Shown in pieces: positions 1-11,010 of a DNA stretch of 64,000 nucleotides; the stretch's first letter is position 1, and the number at the start of each line of letters is the position of its first letter. Origin of the DNA: Acanthamoeba castellanii str. Neff (Eukaryota; Discosea; Longamoebia; Acanthamoebidae); NCBI RefSeq assembly GCF_000313135.1, contig NW_004457260.1:235735-299734 (forward strand). Reading direction: 5' to 3'. A model generated the notes under the pieces. It searched no databases. It was not told the DNA's origin and worked only from the letters and a program-made list of their open reading frames with translations. The translations under genes and the position numbers were made by a program.

Positions 1-2
1 CC

Positions 3-958
3 GACTACAAGCGCTACTTGGCCACCAACGCGGCCGGCACGGCGCGCATCGCCGAACTGACTGCCGCGGCCGTTGAGGCCGGACACGAGCCCCACGCCTT
101 CCTCGCCAATCCCATCGGTCCGTGTGCTCCGCCATGCCGCGTGTCGTGTGCGTGTGCGGCGCGTGTCGTGTCGTGTCGTGCTAAATCGTGCGGGTGGCAT
201 GACCAGGCGTCGACGTAATCTGTCGTACTTCCGACGGCTTCCTCATCTTTCTCAAGCGCTCGGCCCAGGTCTTTGAGGTGTGCTTGTGTGTGCTTGTGCG
301 TGTGCGTGTGCGTGTGCGTGTGCGTGTGCGTGTGCGGCCCCTTTCTCCTCTCCACATCCGCCCAGGCCGCCCATCTCACACAACACGACCAACGACGCAG
401 GCGACTGGCATGTGGGCATCGGTGGGCGGCCACCCAGAGCCCCACATGCTGCTCCACGCCGTACGGGGCTCGGCCGGCGCTGCTGCCATCAACGAGCACC
501 CGACCGCCCGCGAAGTGTTCGACGCTGTCGATGGCGGCGACCGCGGCGGGGCGCTGGTGGTGCGGGAGCTGTTCGACGCGGCGCTGCGCGAGGTGGAGGA
601 GGAGCTGGGCCTCGGGGCCGACGTCATGCTGACGTCAGCGACGCGGCTGCTGGGCACCTTCGGCGCGGCGTGGGTCGAGGGCAAGGTCGACGTCGTGTTC
701 GCGGCCGAGACGCGGCTCACGATGGCCCAGGTGGGCGCCGTCTACGCCGAGGGGCGCCACCAGGACGCCTTCGAGCACACCGCACTGGACGGGCTCACCG
801 AGGCCCAGGTGCGCGCCTGGCTCGACCAAGTCGACGCCGACAAGGCCGCCGCACACGCGCACACCACCGCACACGCTGAGTCGGTGAAGCGCAACATATC
901 GCCCTACACCCGCGCCGCGCTCGATGTCTACTTGCGTGCATCTAAAACCGAAGCCTAG
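3..958 (+). CDS. NUDT22-like Nudix hydrolase (5' partial)
   Basis: Partial gene entering from the left edge. Exons read 3-117, 207-277 and 401-958; phases fit and the stop is TAG. The product shows HAFLANPIG, then VICRTSDGFLIFLKRSAQ, then VGGHPEP, then a helix ending REVEEELGLG. This order matches the NUDT22 family, which hydrolyses UDP-glucose and UDP-galactose. As in that family the Nudix box is not canonical: GGHPEP stands apart, and the G-to-E spacing before REVEEELG is one residue short of the consensus. The C-terminus (SPYTRAALDVYLR) matches the family's last helix. The second intron carries a GTGTGC microsatellite. The start codon lies outside the window. The family call is firm; the substrate is inferred. 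Confidence 0.8.
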
Positions 959-1002
959 ACCAAGTGTCGTGTCGTGTCGTGTCGATTACGGCGGGACGGC
1001 GA

Positions 1003-2653
1003 TTAGCGACCACGCGCCGGTCGCGCCGCCAGTCGAACAGGCCCGCAGCCGACGTAGTCGTTGAACGGGTTGAGCTCGATCACCAGCACTTCGCCGCCGC
1101 CGCCGTCGGCAACGATGTCGTCAGTCGCCGAGGCGATGCCAAAGTCGATGACGTAGTTGTCGAGCGGGATCAGGTCGACGATGCGCTCGGCGAAGAACGC
1201 CTGAATGCGCCGGGCGATCTCGTCCTGCACGATGACCACGATGAGTGCACCACCGCACACACCACCGCACACGACCAATGACACACACCGCACACACGAC
1301 CGCACACGACACGACCAACGACAAGACACGACACGCACGGAAGGGAGTGGGAGGTACCTTGTGGGCGGCGAGGGCGGGGAAGTGGACGATGTGGAAGTAC
1401 TGGGAGAGGGCGGTGAGCTTCTTGCCGCACACAAAGCCCCGGAACTCCATCGCCGGATGCATCTCCACCTGCCCCGCCACCCCACAAACACACTGTCAAC
1501 GACACACGACACACGACACACGACGCACGACACAACACGACACGACACGACACGGCACGGCACAACACGACACACGCACCCATTGGCGGGTGATGATCTT
1601 CATGTCCCATTGGTGCGGGAACTCGAGCGCCAGCAGGAGGTCCTCGTTGCTCCGCTCGCTGGCCTTGGCCAGCGCCAGCGCCTCGCGTCCCGACCGCACT
1701 TTGAGCGCCGCCGTCGACGCCTTGATGAGCGCCACCAGCCTCGCGTTCTCGTCCCTCTCCGCCTCTGGTCCCTGTCTCGCCAGCTCTGCCTGCCACACGC
1801 GTGTCATGAGCCGTGCGTGTCGTGTCGTATCGTGTCGTGTCGTGTGTCATGAGACACGCGAGCGGGTACCTGCCACTCGTGGAGGGTGCGCTCGCTGCTG
1901 ATGACGGCGTCCTTGGGGCTGCGCGTGGACAGCCGCACGAAGGCGCCGCCGTCGCGCGCGAATGCGCCCATGAGGCCATCGATCTTGCGCTCGAGGTCGG
2001 CCAGCGCGAGCGCATCGCTCTGCGCGTGCTGGTCGTGTTGTTGTTGTTGTTGTTGGCCCTGTCTCCCTCGCTGGCAGTCGAACTCGCGCACCAGCGCCTG
2101 ATCGCCCCCCAACCGTTACTCTGTGCGTGTGCGGTGTGTGCGGTGTGTGCGGTGTGTGCGGTGTGTGCGGTGTGTGCGGTGTGTGCGGTGTGTGCGGTGT
2201 GTGCGTCGTGTGCGGTGCGGTGTGTGCGGTGTGTGTACCCGGGCTTCGTCCATGGAGAGGTCCAGGAACTCGGTGGCGAACGTGTGCTCCTGAATGTGTG
2301 GAGGAGTGTCATCGATCACAGGCGAACGGGACTGGTGGAGGGGCGTTGGTGACGCGCGCGATACCTGCAGCAGGGGGTACCAGTTCTCGAGGTTGACGGC
2401 GTGGATCTTGTTTTTGAACTGCTCCACCGACGACGACGCGTCGTGCTCCTGCCCTGAATCACACACATTATTTATTTATTTATTTATCTATTATTTATTT
2501 CGTATTTATCTATTTATTTGGTTATTTTGGCTGCACTCTATTATTTAAATAATAGATAGGGGGGGCACCTGCGACGATGGGTGCGCTGCGGTCGTGGGTG
2601 CCACCAGCGGCCTTCTTGAGCTTGACCGCCCCAAATTGCTGCGCCAGGTCCAT
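1003..2653 (-). CDS. CDC123/D123-like protein with N-terminal WH2-like motif
   Basis: Minus-strand gene of about seven exons. Recognisable blocks in order: a WH2-like N-terminus (QFGAVKLKKA then DRSAPIV), NWYPLL, HTFATEFLDLSMDEA, GGAFVRLSTRSPKDAV, ITRQWVEMHPAMEFRGFV, KKLTALSQYF, IQAFFAERI, YVIDFGI, VLVIELNPFNDYVG. From RSPKDA onward this follows the ATP-grasp-fold D123/CDC123 family, known for eIF2 assembly. Chosen start: ATG at 2653; upstream in-frame codons lack ATG. The first two exons join in frame, so the WH2-like segment belongs to the gene. Near the 3' end the family motif G-LFDW appears only in the next frame, so there is an apparent one-base insertion in the CCC run at 1042-1044. The written stop is TAA at 1003-1005. 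Introns hold GTGTGC and CACAC repeats. Confidence 0.7.
2121..2237. repeat. Nine-base GGTGTGTGC tandem repeat in intron
   Basis: Roughly ten near-perfect copies of GGTGTGTGC on the plus strand, inside an intron of the D123-like gene. The period of nine keeps all three plus-strand frames open and makes artificial VCAVCA-type translations. Confidence 0.9.
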
Positions 2654-4399
2654 CTCTTTCTTTCTCCTTCGCCGAGCCTTGTTGTTCTTTTCGGTCAACT
2701 TCAACTTTGTTCATTTTCGTTTTTTAATTTGGTAATTAATGACCAAAAAAACAAAATGTACACAATTTTGTTTCGATTGTATTTCACAATAAAACAATAA
2801 TTCAAGGGTCCCGAGTGCAACAGGGAGCCATGAGCTGATGGAAGGCAGATTTTGGTGTCGGTCTGGGTGGTCCGGACCCACTCGAGAGCCTCGCCCACAC
2901 ACGGAGCTGGCCGAGGAGGGGGTCGAATCAACCCCCGCCCAGCCCGCCCGCTTTAGGTGCGGCGGAGGGCCGTGTAGCCCTCCGCTGGAGAGGGCGATGC
3001 TGACCACCGGATCGGAGTGAGCTGGAAAAAGTGGGGCCAGGGACTGGTGCCAGACGGGGAGAAGCTGCGAGGTTGCGCTCACCACGCCAGAAGCTGCGGC
3101 CAACTCGCCTCCTGGGATTGGTGGCGGCCGATCACACACCACACGAGTGCGGACATCAGGGCCGGCCGCGAGTGGGGGCCACACACGAAGCTTCGGCGCG
3201 ATGCAAAGTCAGGAAAGGGCGGCTGTCATCGCGTTGGCTGCGCAGCCGGCGACGGACACGACATCACCGCGGTGGAAAGTTCATTTGGTTCTGTGGAAGA
3301 CACAGTCGGCAACTGGGGCGAAGCACAGGAGTGTGCCCTCCCGCGTTCCTGTTCTGTGCGTGGTGTGCGCGCATGCAACCACCCCCCCCCACGACGTCCA
3401 CCCGACCTGACACTAACTCGCACACACAGGCCCGCACGACACGACACGCACGCGAATGTGGTGAAGGTTGTGGTCGATATCTCGGAGACTGAGTGGCACA
3501 GCAGTTGGTGGACGACCAGGGACAGATTGGATTGGCTCGTCAAGCAAGTGACGACCCAACATGTAACGTGACACTAGCTTTCACATGCTTCACATTGTGC
3601 ATGTGATTGCCCTAATCTGAGGAATGTATGATGGCACGACCCAACATTCATCAGATGCCGCACATGATCACCGGTCGACCACTGCCTCCGCCCTGTCTTG
3701 CACCGACAGAGCCCGTGTCAACACACATACCGGTGTCGACGTATATGGGGGGGGGGTCGTCAGACCAATCAGCCCACCCCGCCAGCACATGTCGACCCTG
3801 TGGCGATGCTGATTGGCCGGCGATTCACTACGGAGCGCTTTTTCAAGGCCCGCAGACCCTCGGCGAGAGGTTCAGTCATCGCCACCAGCTCCAACCTCCA
3901 CACATCACCACACCCGCGCCGTCACCGCCATAACACCTCTGAGCTCGCACACCGCCAGCTCCATCACCACCTACCACCGCCCCACGTCCTCGCCGACGCA
4001 CCACAAAACGCCCACCGCGTTCTGCGGAGAGAGAACATAACGCACACCTCATCTTCAGCTCCATCAAAGAGCACACACTTACACATACCTTGAGGTGCGG
4101 CGCTCACACTCTTCGTTCTTTTTCTTCGCTTCTCTCTTCTTCTGTCCTCTTTTGGTTTTAGCTCCGAGTGTTGCTCGCTCGGTCCATTTGTCGCTCTGGC
4201 CTGTCACCGGCCCACAAGCCACCTCTTTTTCAAACCCCTGGCCTGGTTCCGATGTCTGACGCTCTTTCCCCCTTCATTGGTCGTCACAGCCCGTCTCCTC
4301 GCCGACGCAACCAAAAGTTCGCCCGGGTCCACCCAGACACAAAACAACACAACTACCTCAACACATCAACATCAACACACAACCAACAATCTACAAAAG
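2654..4399. other. 1.7 kb without a supported gene
   Basis: Nothing recognisable is encoded here. Overlapping open frames at 2711-3184 (minus) and 3017-3571 (plus) have no family motif and no good splice partners. Two CCAAT-type pentamers lie near 3769 and 3811 (the second inverted), and there are C or G homopolymers near 3383 and 3750. The last 80 bases before 4400 are A/C-rich, like a 5' leader of the next gene. Confidence 0.5.
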
Positions 4400-4753
4400 A
4401 TGGAATACGATCTGTTCTTCCTGCTGCAAGACGAGCCGGCGCTCCACGCCGAGAAGCAGCGCAAGTCCGCTGGCCTGGCCCACCGCCAGCAGCAGCGCCG
4501 CGGCAGCCTCGACCCGTCGTCCATTCGCCGGCCCGCCTTCCAGGCCGCCACCCACTTCCCGCAGCCGCAGAGCCACCACGCCATGGCGGGCGGCCGCGTG
4601 GTGGAGGACAACGAGCGCGGCGGAACGGTCTCGCTCTTCGCCAGCGTCGGCCGCGTGTTCAAGTCGTTCGCGGCCGGACCCTCGCCCTCGGTCGGCGGCG
4701 AGTGGACCCCGGCCACCGTCTCGCCGCGCCGCGAGAGGCGCAACTCCATCTAG
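4400..4753 (+). CDS. Orphan 117-residue basic, Ser/Arg-rich protein
   Basis: Single-exon frame starting at ATG 4400 in a good context (AAAAG-ATG-G) after an A/C-rich leader without G runs, and ending in TAG. The N-terminus is acidic and hydrophobic (MEYDLFFLLQDEPALHAEKQ); the rest is rich in Arg, Ser, Gln and Pro with RRGSLD and RRERRNSI, which look like basophilic kinase sites (RRxS). No fold or family is recognised. The amino acid composition and GC-rich third positions match the other exons in the window, so it is probably real. Function unknown. Confidence 0.55.
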   Translation: MEYDLFFLLQDEPALHAEKQRKSAGLAHRQQQRRGSLDPSSIRRPAFQAATHFPQPQSHHAMAGGRVVEDNERGGTVSLFASVGRVFKSFAAGPSPSVGGEWTPATVSPRRERRNSI

Positions 4754-4966
4754 TCGCGCCCACGCATCTCGACGACACACGAGACGCCCACAAAAGCCGC
4801 ACACCACTCGCACGCGATGTAGAGAAAGATGAGAAGAGAAGGTGTATGATAGGAAGAAGAAGAAGGTGACAGAGTAGAGAGAGAGAGTAGCGTGCGACTC
4901 TGTACATAAAGATGAGAAGTTGAAACCCAACACAACTCTCCTCTAGTTTAAAATAAGAAGAAACAA

Positions 4967-6311
4967 TCAAGTAGATGCGTTGTTGAGGTGGACGTTGAGC
5001 CACTGGGCGGCCATGGAGCGCACGTTCTTGTGCACCACCTCGCGCACGCCTTCTTCGATGACGGCCCACGTCTCCTCGTAGTCGCCGATGAGGTCCTTCA
5101 TCGCGTCGGCCGCCAGCGCCGCCGCCGCCTCGCCCGCGTTGTCGCGCGTCACCGGCCCCATCTTGCTCTCGAGGTTGTGCAGGCGGTTGACCGTGATGTA
5201 GCGCTCCACCTCCTCGTAGACCGTGTCGACCGCCTCCTTCTTCACCCTTCGCTGCACCTCCCACCGGCTCTCGCACTTGGGGTTCACCTCCTCGAACTTG
5301 GCGTTCTTCTTCTTGAAGATGGCGCGCGGCCCGGCGCCGGCGCCGGCCGGGCGCTGCTTGCCCATCGGCAGCGCGACGTTGTGCACCGACTTGATCACGA
5401 CGCCCTCCATCTGGTTGTGGCCGTGGGGCAGCGGCGGCAGGCCGAGCAGGGCGGGCACGGTCGAGTTGACGCGGATGTCGAAGGCGAAGCACTCGGCCAG
5501 GGTGCCCTCGACCAGCGGCCGCGCGTGGAACAGGCCGCACGCCACAAACAGCTCCAGCGCGCGGTCAAAGTCGAGCCACGACTTGACGACCTGGCCACCA
5601 CCGGCACCACCGCCATCACCGCCATCACCGACGGCGGGCCGGACGAGCTGGATGTCAAAGGCGTAGAAGTCGAGGTCGGGCGTGTAGTAGACGCCCTTCT
5701 GGACGGGCTGGTGGCCCAGATCCTGGACCTCCGGGTGCGGATACACCCCGCCGAACAGCTCGCCGAACACGCACACCCTGTCGTGTGTGTCGTGTCGTGT
5801 CAGTCTCCACCGCACACGCCACACACACCGCACACACCGGACCGCACACGCACACCCACACGCACAGGTGGTGAAACGTACTCAGTGACGTCGGAGTGGT
5901 CGGGAAGGTCGCGAACAAGTCGATAGAGTTCGTGGAAGGCGGTGGCGTACTTGTCGCGCACGAGCTGCCACGAGAAGAAGGTCTCCACCGGGTCGAGCAG
6001 GGCGTTGCGTCGCGCGGCCAGCAGGTCGGTGCCGTTGGAGATGAAGCAAAAGTTGGAGCCGTGCACCTTCTCCAGCGCCACCCAGCGCCCCTCCGCGTCC
6101 TACATTATAAAAACAGTGGGAAAAAAAATAAAAAAAATAAAAAGATCAATATAAATCCAGTATCAAAAAACTATTAAAAAAACTATTAAAATAATAATGG
6201 GGTGTGGACCTTGGGGTTAACTTTCTTGAGTAGTCGCCCATTGGCGTTGTCGATGGAGGGGTACTCCTTCCAGGCGTCTTTCAGGCCTACGGGCGTGGTT
6301 GGTCGCTCCAT
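4967..6311 (-). CDS. Rnl2-family RNA ligase
   Basis: Three exons: 6210-6311, 5882-6099 and 4967-5777, phases consistent, 376 residues. Motif I is EKVHGSNFCFI, with the lysine that would carry AMP (K-x-H-G-x-N). It is preceded by an N-terminal EYPSIDNANGRLL like the FxKYxSL-N opening of T4 Rnl2. Motif III region: FGELFGGVY and DLDFYAFDI. Motif IV: MEGVVIKS. Motif V: AIFKKKNAKFEE. Such enzymes seal 3'-OH/5'-PO4 ends in RNA, as T4 Rnl2 and the kinetoplastid editing ligases do. The C-terminal 150 residues are helical and charged, like the accessory domain of Rnl2 enzymes. No clear mitochondrial presequence is seen. Start is the first ATG in frame (CGA-ATG-G). The natural RNA substrate cannot be told. 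Confidence 0.85.
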
Positions 6312-6640
6312 TCGTGGTTGGTGTGTTGTTGGGTTTGCGAGTTTGTTTGCCTCCCCTCTGGCTCGTCCTTCTCTTTCTTTTCTCAGAATTCCTTTCGTGT
6401 CGTTTTTCACATGTTTGGCTCAATTTCTTTTCTTTTCTCTTCTTCTTGTTTTCTCTCGAAACTGTGTTACTCTGTAACACTCGGGCCTATCTCCAAGCGT
6501 ACTGGGCGAGCTGCATGCGGCCAGGCGAAAAATGAACCTGTGCACACTGGTATGCGAACTGAAGGTGGAGAACGTCACACAGGGGCCTCTCGTTCTCTCC
6601 AGCTTCATGATGTGTAGTTTTCACAGTTAGGGCCGAGCAA

Positions 6641-7346
6641 GTGGAAGGTCAAGTGGAAGATGAGGATGGTTGCGACGAAGAGAAGGGCAAGTCGTTGTTG
6701 TTGCCCCACATGCTGCTCAACCTCTCCATCATTGTTGTGTCGCGTTGTGTGTCGTGTCGTGTGTGTAGATCGACACAGCTGCTGGCGATCAGCCTTATCC
6801 CTACAGGACCATGTGCGTCTCGTCGCTCTTCCTGGTGTCGCCCGTGGCCAAGGCCCTGCGCGAGCGCAAGGCCCTCGTGCTCGGCGCTGCCACCTACTTC
6901 GTCTTCGTCGGTACGCCGTGGTGCAATTGCACACCGCACACCACACACACGCCTGGCTCACGTTGTGCGTGTCACGCCGTCGCGCCGCGTGTTGTTGTGT
7001 GTCATCCAGTGTGCATGTGTCGTGTGTGTTGCGAACAGGCGCGTGGTTGGTCGTGTGTGTCGTGTGCGTGGTGTGCGTGGTGTCTGGTGCAAGGTACCGG
7101 CAGCGGTACAGGTTGGCCACTGCCACATCGCCGCACATTACAGTTGGCCAGCGTGATGGGGAACGTGGCGAGCCTGATCTTCATCGGCGGCAGTACTGTC
7201 TCGTGATGACCCTGTGCTCGGCCCTGCCCTGCACGTTCCCCCTCAAGATCCTGCTCCTCTCCACGGGCCTCTTCACCGCCACCGCGCTCATGATCCTCCT
7301 CGAACGCCGATTTGCCTCTTGCCCCTTGATTGCACAGACCTATTAA
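6641..7346 (+). pseudogene. Decayed partial copy of the adjacent UNC93-like gene
   Basis: Shares long near-identical blocks with the intact gene at 7581-9693: the acidic start (VEDEDGCDEEK), TMCVSSLFLVSPVAKALRE, KALVLGAATYFVFV, SVMGNVASLIFI and LKILLLSTGLFTATALMILL. The transmembrane blocks in between are missing. Around 7189 the sequence jumps from the block matching 8556 to that matching 9162, and around 7225 from there to that matching 9592, so two internal deletions have fused distant exons out of frame. A stop follows FIGGSTVS. It cannot encode a full transporter. Confidence 0.8.
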
Positions 7347-7529
7347 TTATTTTATTTTATTTTATTTTATTCAATTGAAAAAAAACAAAAAAGGAAACGC
7401 AACAGGAAGAGTCCTGGGGCACTATCGCCTTTACCGTGAAGTGATGTGGAGCTCGCTTCCGGTTCAACCGGACGTGCCTGGCATGTTCCTGCGTCTTTGT
7501 TTGCTCGCACAATCAAACAAAAACCGCAA

Positions 7530-7568
7530 AACTATAAATCAATAAATATTATTTATTGATTTATAGTT
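7530..7568. repeat. Perfect 18-bp inverted repeat with 3-nt loop
   Basis: Positions 7530-7547 are the exact reverse complement of 7551-7568, separated by ATT. The repeat is AT-only apart from one C/G pair per arm and lies 12 bases upstream of the UNC93-like start codon. Confidence 0.9.
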
Positions 7569-7580
7569 GATCTCTTAGAG

Positions 7581-9693
7581 ATGAAGTTACGGACCAAGCA
7601 AATGAAAGATGAGGATGGTTATGATGAAGATGATGAAGAGGAGGGGCTGCCGTTGCTACCCGCCATCGCCGCGCGACGACGCGAGGCCCGGACCCACTTG
7701 CTCAATCTCGCCATCCTTAGCTCCGGCTTCTTCTGCATCTTCTTCGCTTTTGGGTAGTTCCCCCCCCCGCAACGTAGCGACACGACACACGACACGACAC
7801 GCACTCTTTTCAGACTCTTGACCGCGCGTGTTGCGTGTCGTGTCGTGTCGTGTCTCGTGTCGTGTGTGTAGAACTACACAGCTGCTGGAGAGCAGCCTGA
7901 TTCCGGGGCGGCTGGGCTACTGGTGTCTGGCGTCGCTCTACGGGACCATGTGCGTCTCGTCGCTCTTCCTGGCGTCGCCCGTGGCCAAGGCCCTGCGCGA
8001 GCGCAAGGCCCTCGTGCTCGGCGCCGCCGCCTACGTCGTCTTCGTCGGTACCGCACACGCCCACGAACCACCGCGCGCGCACACACACACACACACACCG
8101 CTAAGCTTGCGTTGTGGTGATGTGTGTGCGTGTGTGTGTGTGACGGGGCAGCGGCCAACCTGTACCCAGATTGGGTGACACTCATCCCGGCATCGGCAGT
8201 CCTGGGCATGGGCGCTGGCATCCTTTGGACCGCTGCCGGTACCTTGCACCCCACGACACGCACGCGCAGACGCGACACGACACGACACACGACGACCAAC
8301 GACACGCGCTATGCGTACAGGGTCGTACATTACGGCTGCGGGGGCCAACTACGCAGAGGCCAAGGGCAAACCGCCCAAGTCGGAGATGGGCCTCTTCAAC
8401 GGCATCTTTGCCGCAGCACGCACCGTACGCGCCGCACACAGCACGACACGCACTGGATGACACGATTCGACACGCGCGCCACAAACTGAGTGACACGACA
8501 CGCACCCGCTGCAGTGGGCTAGCGTGATGGGGAATGTGGTGGCGAGCCTGATCTTCATCTTCGGCGACCGACTGGGCGGCGAGGCCAAGGCCACCAAGGT
8601 GCTCTTCTACCTCTTCACCGCCGTCGGTATCGCCGGCGTGCTGGTCATGCTCCTCCTCGGCGACGAAAAGACCTTTGCCGCCGCCGCTGTGGTCGTGGAA
8701 GAGAAGAAGAGCGAAGACGACACTGATGACGATGCGAAAGCGAAAGCGAAAACGAAGCGAAAGAGCGAAGACGATCTAGGGGAGGAGAAGAAGGTGGTGT
8801 TCAACATGGAGCTGGTGGGGAAGAAGGCCAGGGACTTGGTCGCGCTCCACCGGGACCCGCGGCTGTTCCTCCTCATCCCGCTCTTCTTCTACAGCGGCTA
8901 CGAGCAGGCCTTCGCCACCGGCGACTTTGCCAAAGAGGTCCGCACACCGCCCCCAGTTAACCAATCACCCTTGGTCACCAACCCTGTGTGCGGCGTGTGC
9001 GGCGTGTGCGGCGTGTGCGGCGTGTGCGGCGTGTGCGGCGTGTGCGGCGTGTGCGGCGTGTGCGGCGTGTGCGGCGTGTGCGGCGTGTGCGATGTGGAAT
9101 GATGGTGTAGGTGGTGAAGAAGCACCTGGACTTGTCGTCGATCGGGTTCGTGTTCGCGTGGTACTGTCTCGTGATGACCCTGTGCTCGGCCCTGCTCGGC
9201 CGCCTGTCGGACACTGTCGGCCGCCGGCTCTTCCTGGCGGTGGGCGTCGCGTGCCACGTGCCCTTCTACCTCTTCTTCGGCCTCCTGTGGCCGTCGGAAT
9301 GGGTGCCCGAGGAGGTCATCAGCCAGCACCCGCTGAGCGTCTACGCCGCCATCACCCTGCTCAGCGTCGGCGACAGCTGCTTCACCACGCTGCCGCCCAT
9401 CCTCATGTCGGTCTTCTTCACCGACAACACCGGTGCGCCTTGCCGTGTCGTGTGGTTGTGGTTGTGTATCGTGTGTCGTGCTGATGCAGATCTGTGGGGT
9501 GGCGTTGTGGGACGCAGAGCCGGCGTTCGCCAACCACAAGTTCTACCAGTCGCTGGGGTCGGTGTTCGGCTTCATCTTGGGTCCGCTCATCACGTTCCCC
9601 CTCAAGATCCTGCTCCTCTCCACGGGCCTCTTCACCGCCACCGCGCTCATGATCCTCCTCGACCGCCGATTTGCCTCAATCGATAAAGCATGA
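7581..9693 (+). CDS. UNC93-like major facilitator membrane protein
   Basis: Seven exons with consistent phases: 7581-7753, 7872-8047, 8152-8238, 8321-8424, 8515-8937, 9111-9432 and 9518-9693. The ATG at 7581 opens an acidic cytoplasmic tail (EDGYDEDDEEEG). Helices follow, including HLLNLAILSSGFFCIFFAFG, then TTQLLESSLIP, LGYWCLASLYGTMCVSSLF, LIPASAVLGMGAGILWTA, VMGNVVASLIF, a charged 60-residue loop rich in Lys/Glu/Asp, FYSGYEQAF, FAWYCLVMTLCSALLGRLSD, NTEPAFANHKFYQSLGSVFG and a final helix. The order and the motifs LESSL, LIPA..LGLGA and GN...S match UNC93 proteins (ion-channel regulators in animals). Ligand unknown. The intron after exon 5 carries a nine-base tandem repeat. A broken copy lies just upstream. 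Confidence 0.85.
8986..9092. repeat. Nine-base GTGTGCGGC tandem repeat in intron
   Basis: About twelve copies of GTGTGCGGC fill the middle of intron 5 (8938-9110) of the UNC93-like gene. The last copy is altered to GTGTGCGAT. Confidence 0.95.
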
Positions 9694-9867
9694 CCCGAAC
9701 CATTCGCACCATTCAAAGTCTCGGCCACGTTGAATGAGGAAGATGGAGATCTAAAGGACCCAGGAGAAGCGCAGAGTAGAGATGATATGTACTGTATTTA
9801 CGGGTTTTTGTGTTTACAAATGAGGACATTTGTACAGGGGGGAGGACGATCAGACATCGAAGAGCTC

Positions 9868-10617
<750 letters not shown>

Positions 10618-10692
10618 CTAGCGCTTGGCTGTGAGTTGTGTGTGTAGCGTTGGATGTGTGAAAGATGATTTGGCGTCAGAAGCGCCGTCCGA

Positions 10693-10700
10693 CTATTTAT
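10693..10700 (-). promoter_or_regulatory. Candidate TATA element of the ubiquitin fusion gene
   Basis: On the minus strand this reads CATAAATA within a GC-rich surround, about 150 bases upstream of the ubiquitin ATG. The spacing would allow a roughly 120-base leader. No direct proof of use. Confidence 0.4.
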
Positions 10701-11010
10701 GGGGTCGCCGCACACTTTTCCGCCTCGCCGTTTCCTCTCCGCTGTTGACGATAGCTCCGCCGACAACCACGCGTTGCCCGCGACACCAAAGCACTGCGTG
10801 GCATCGAGCCGTTGCCCAACGCAACCCCAATGGAGTTCAGGAGTTTGCTTCCGCGACCAACGCTGACTTTCTCATTTTTCAAATTCCAAATTTACACAGG
10901 CGCATGGATGACAATCATCAGAGGAATTCTAAATAGTTTAAATATTATTTTTAATTCATTATTGGTTTCGGCGGAATAAATAGTAGCGGAGAAAGAGAAC
11001 TTGTTTGGGC

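Noticed and set aside
3017..3571. Plus-strand gene of 184 residues
   Set aside because: No family motif, odd Trp/Cys/His content, and an equally long frame on the other strand; no splice partner.
4988..5926. Plus-strand gene of 312 residues antisense to the RNA ligase
   Set aside because: It is the mirror of a GC-rich coding region whose minus strand has all ligase motifs.
4967..6311. mRNA capping enzyme or DNA ligase
   Set aside because: The K-V-H-G-S-N motif, the FGELFGG block and the overall size fit Rnl2 enzymes; no OB-fold or BRCT parts are seen.
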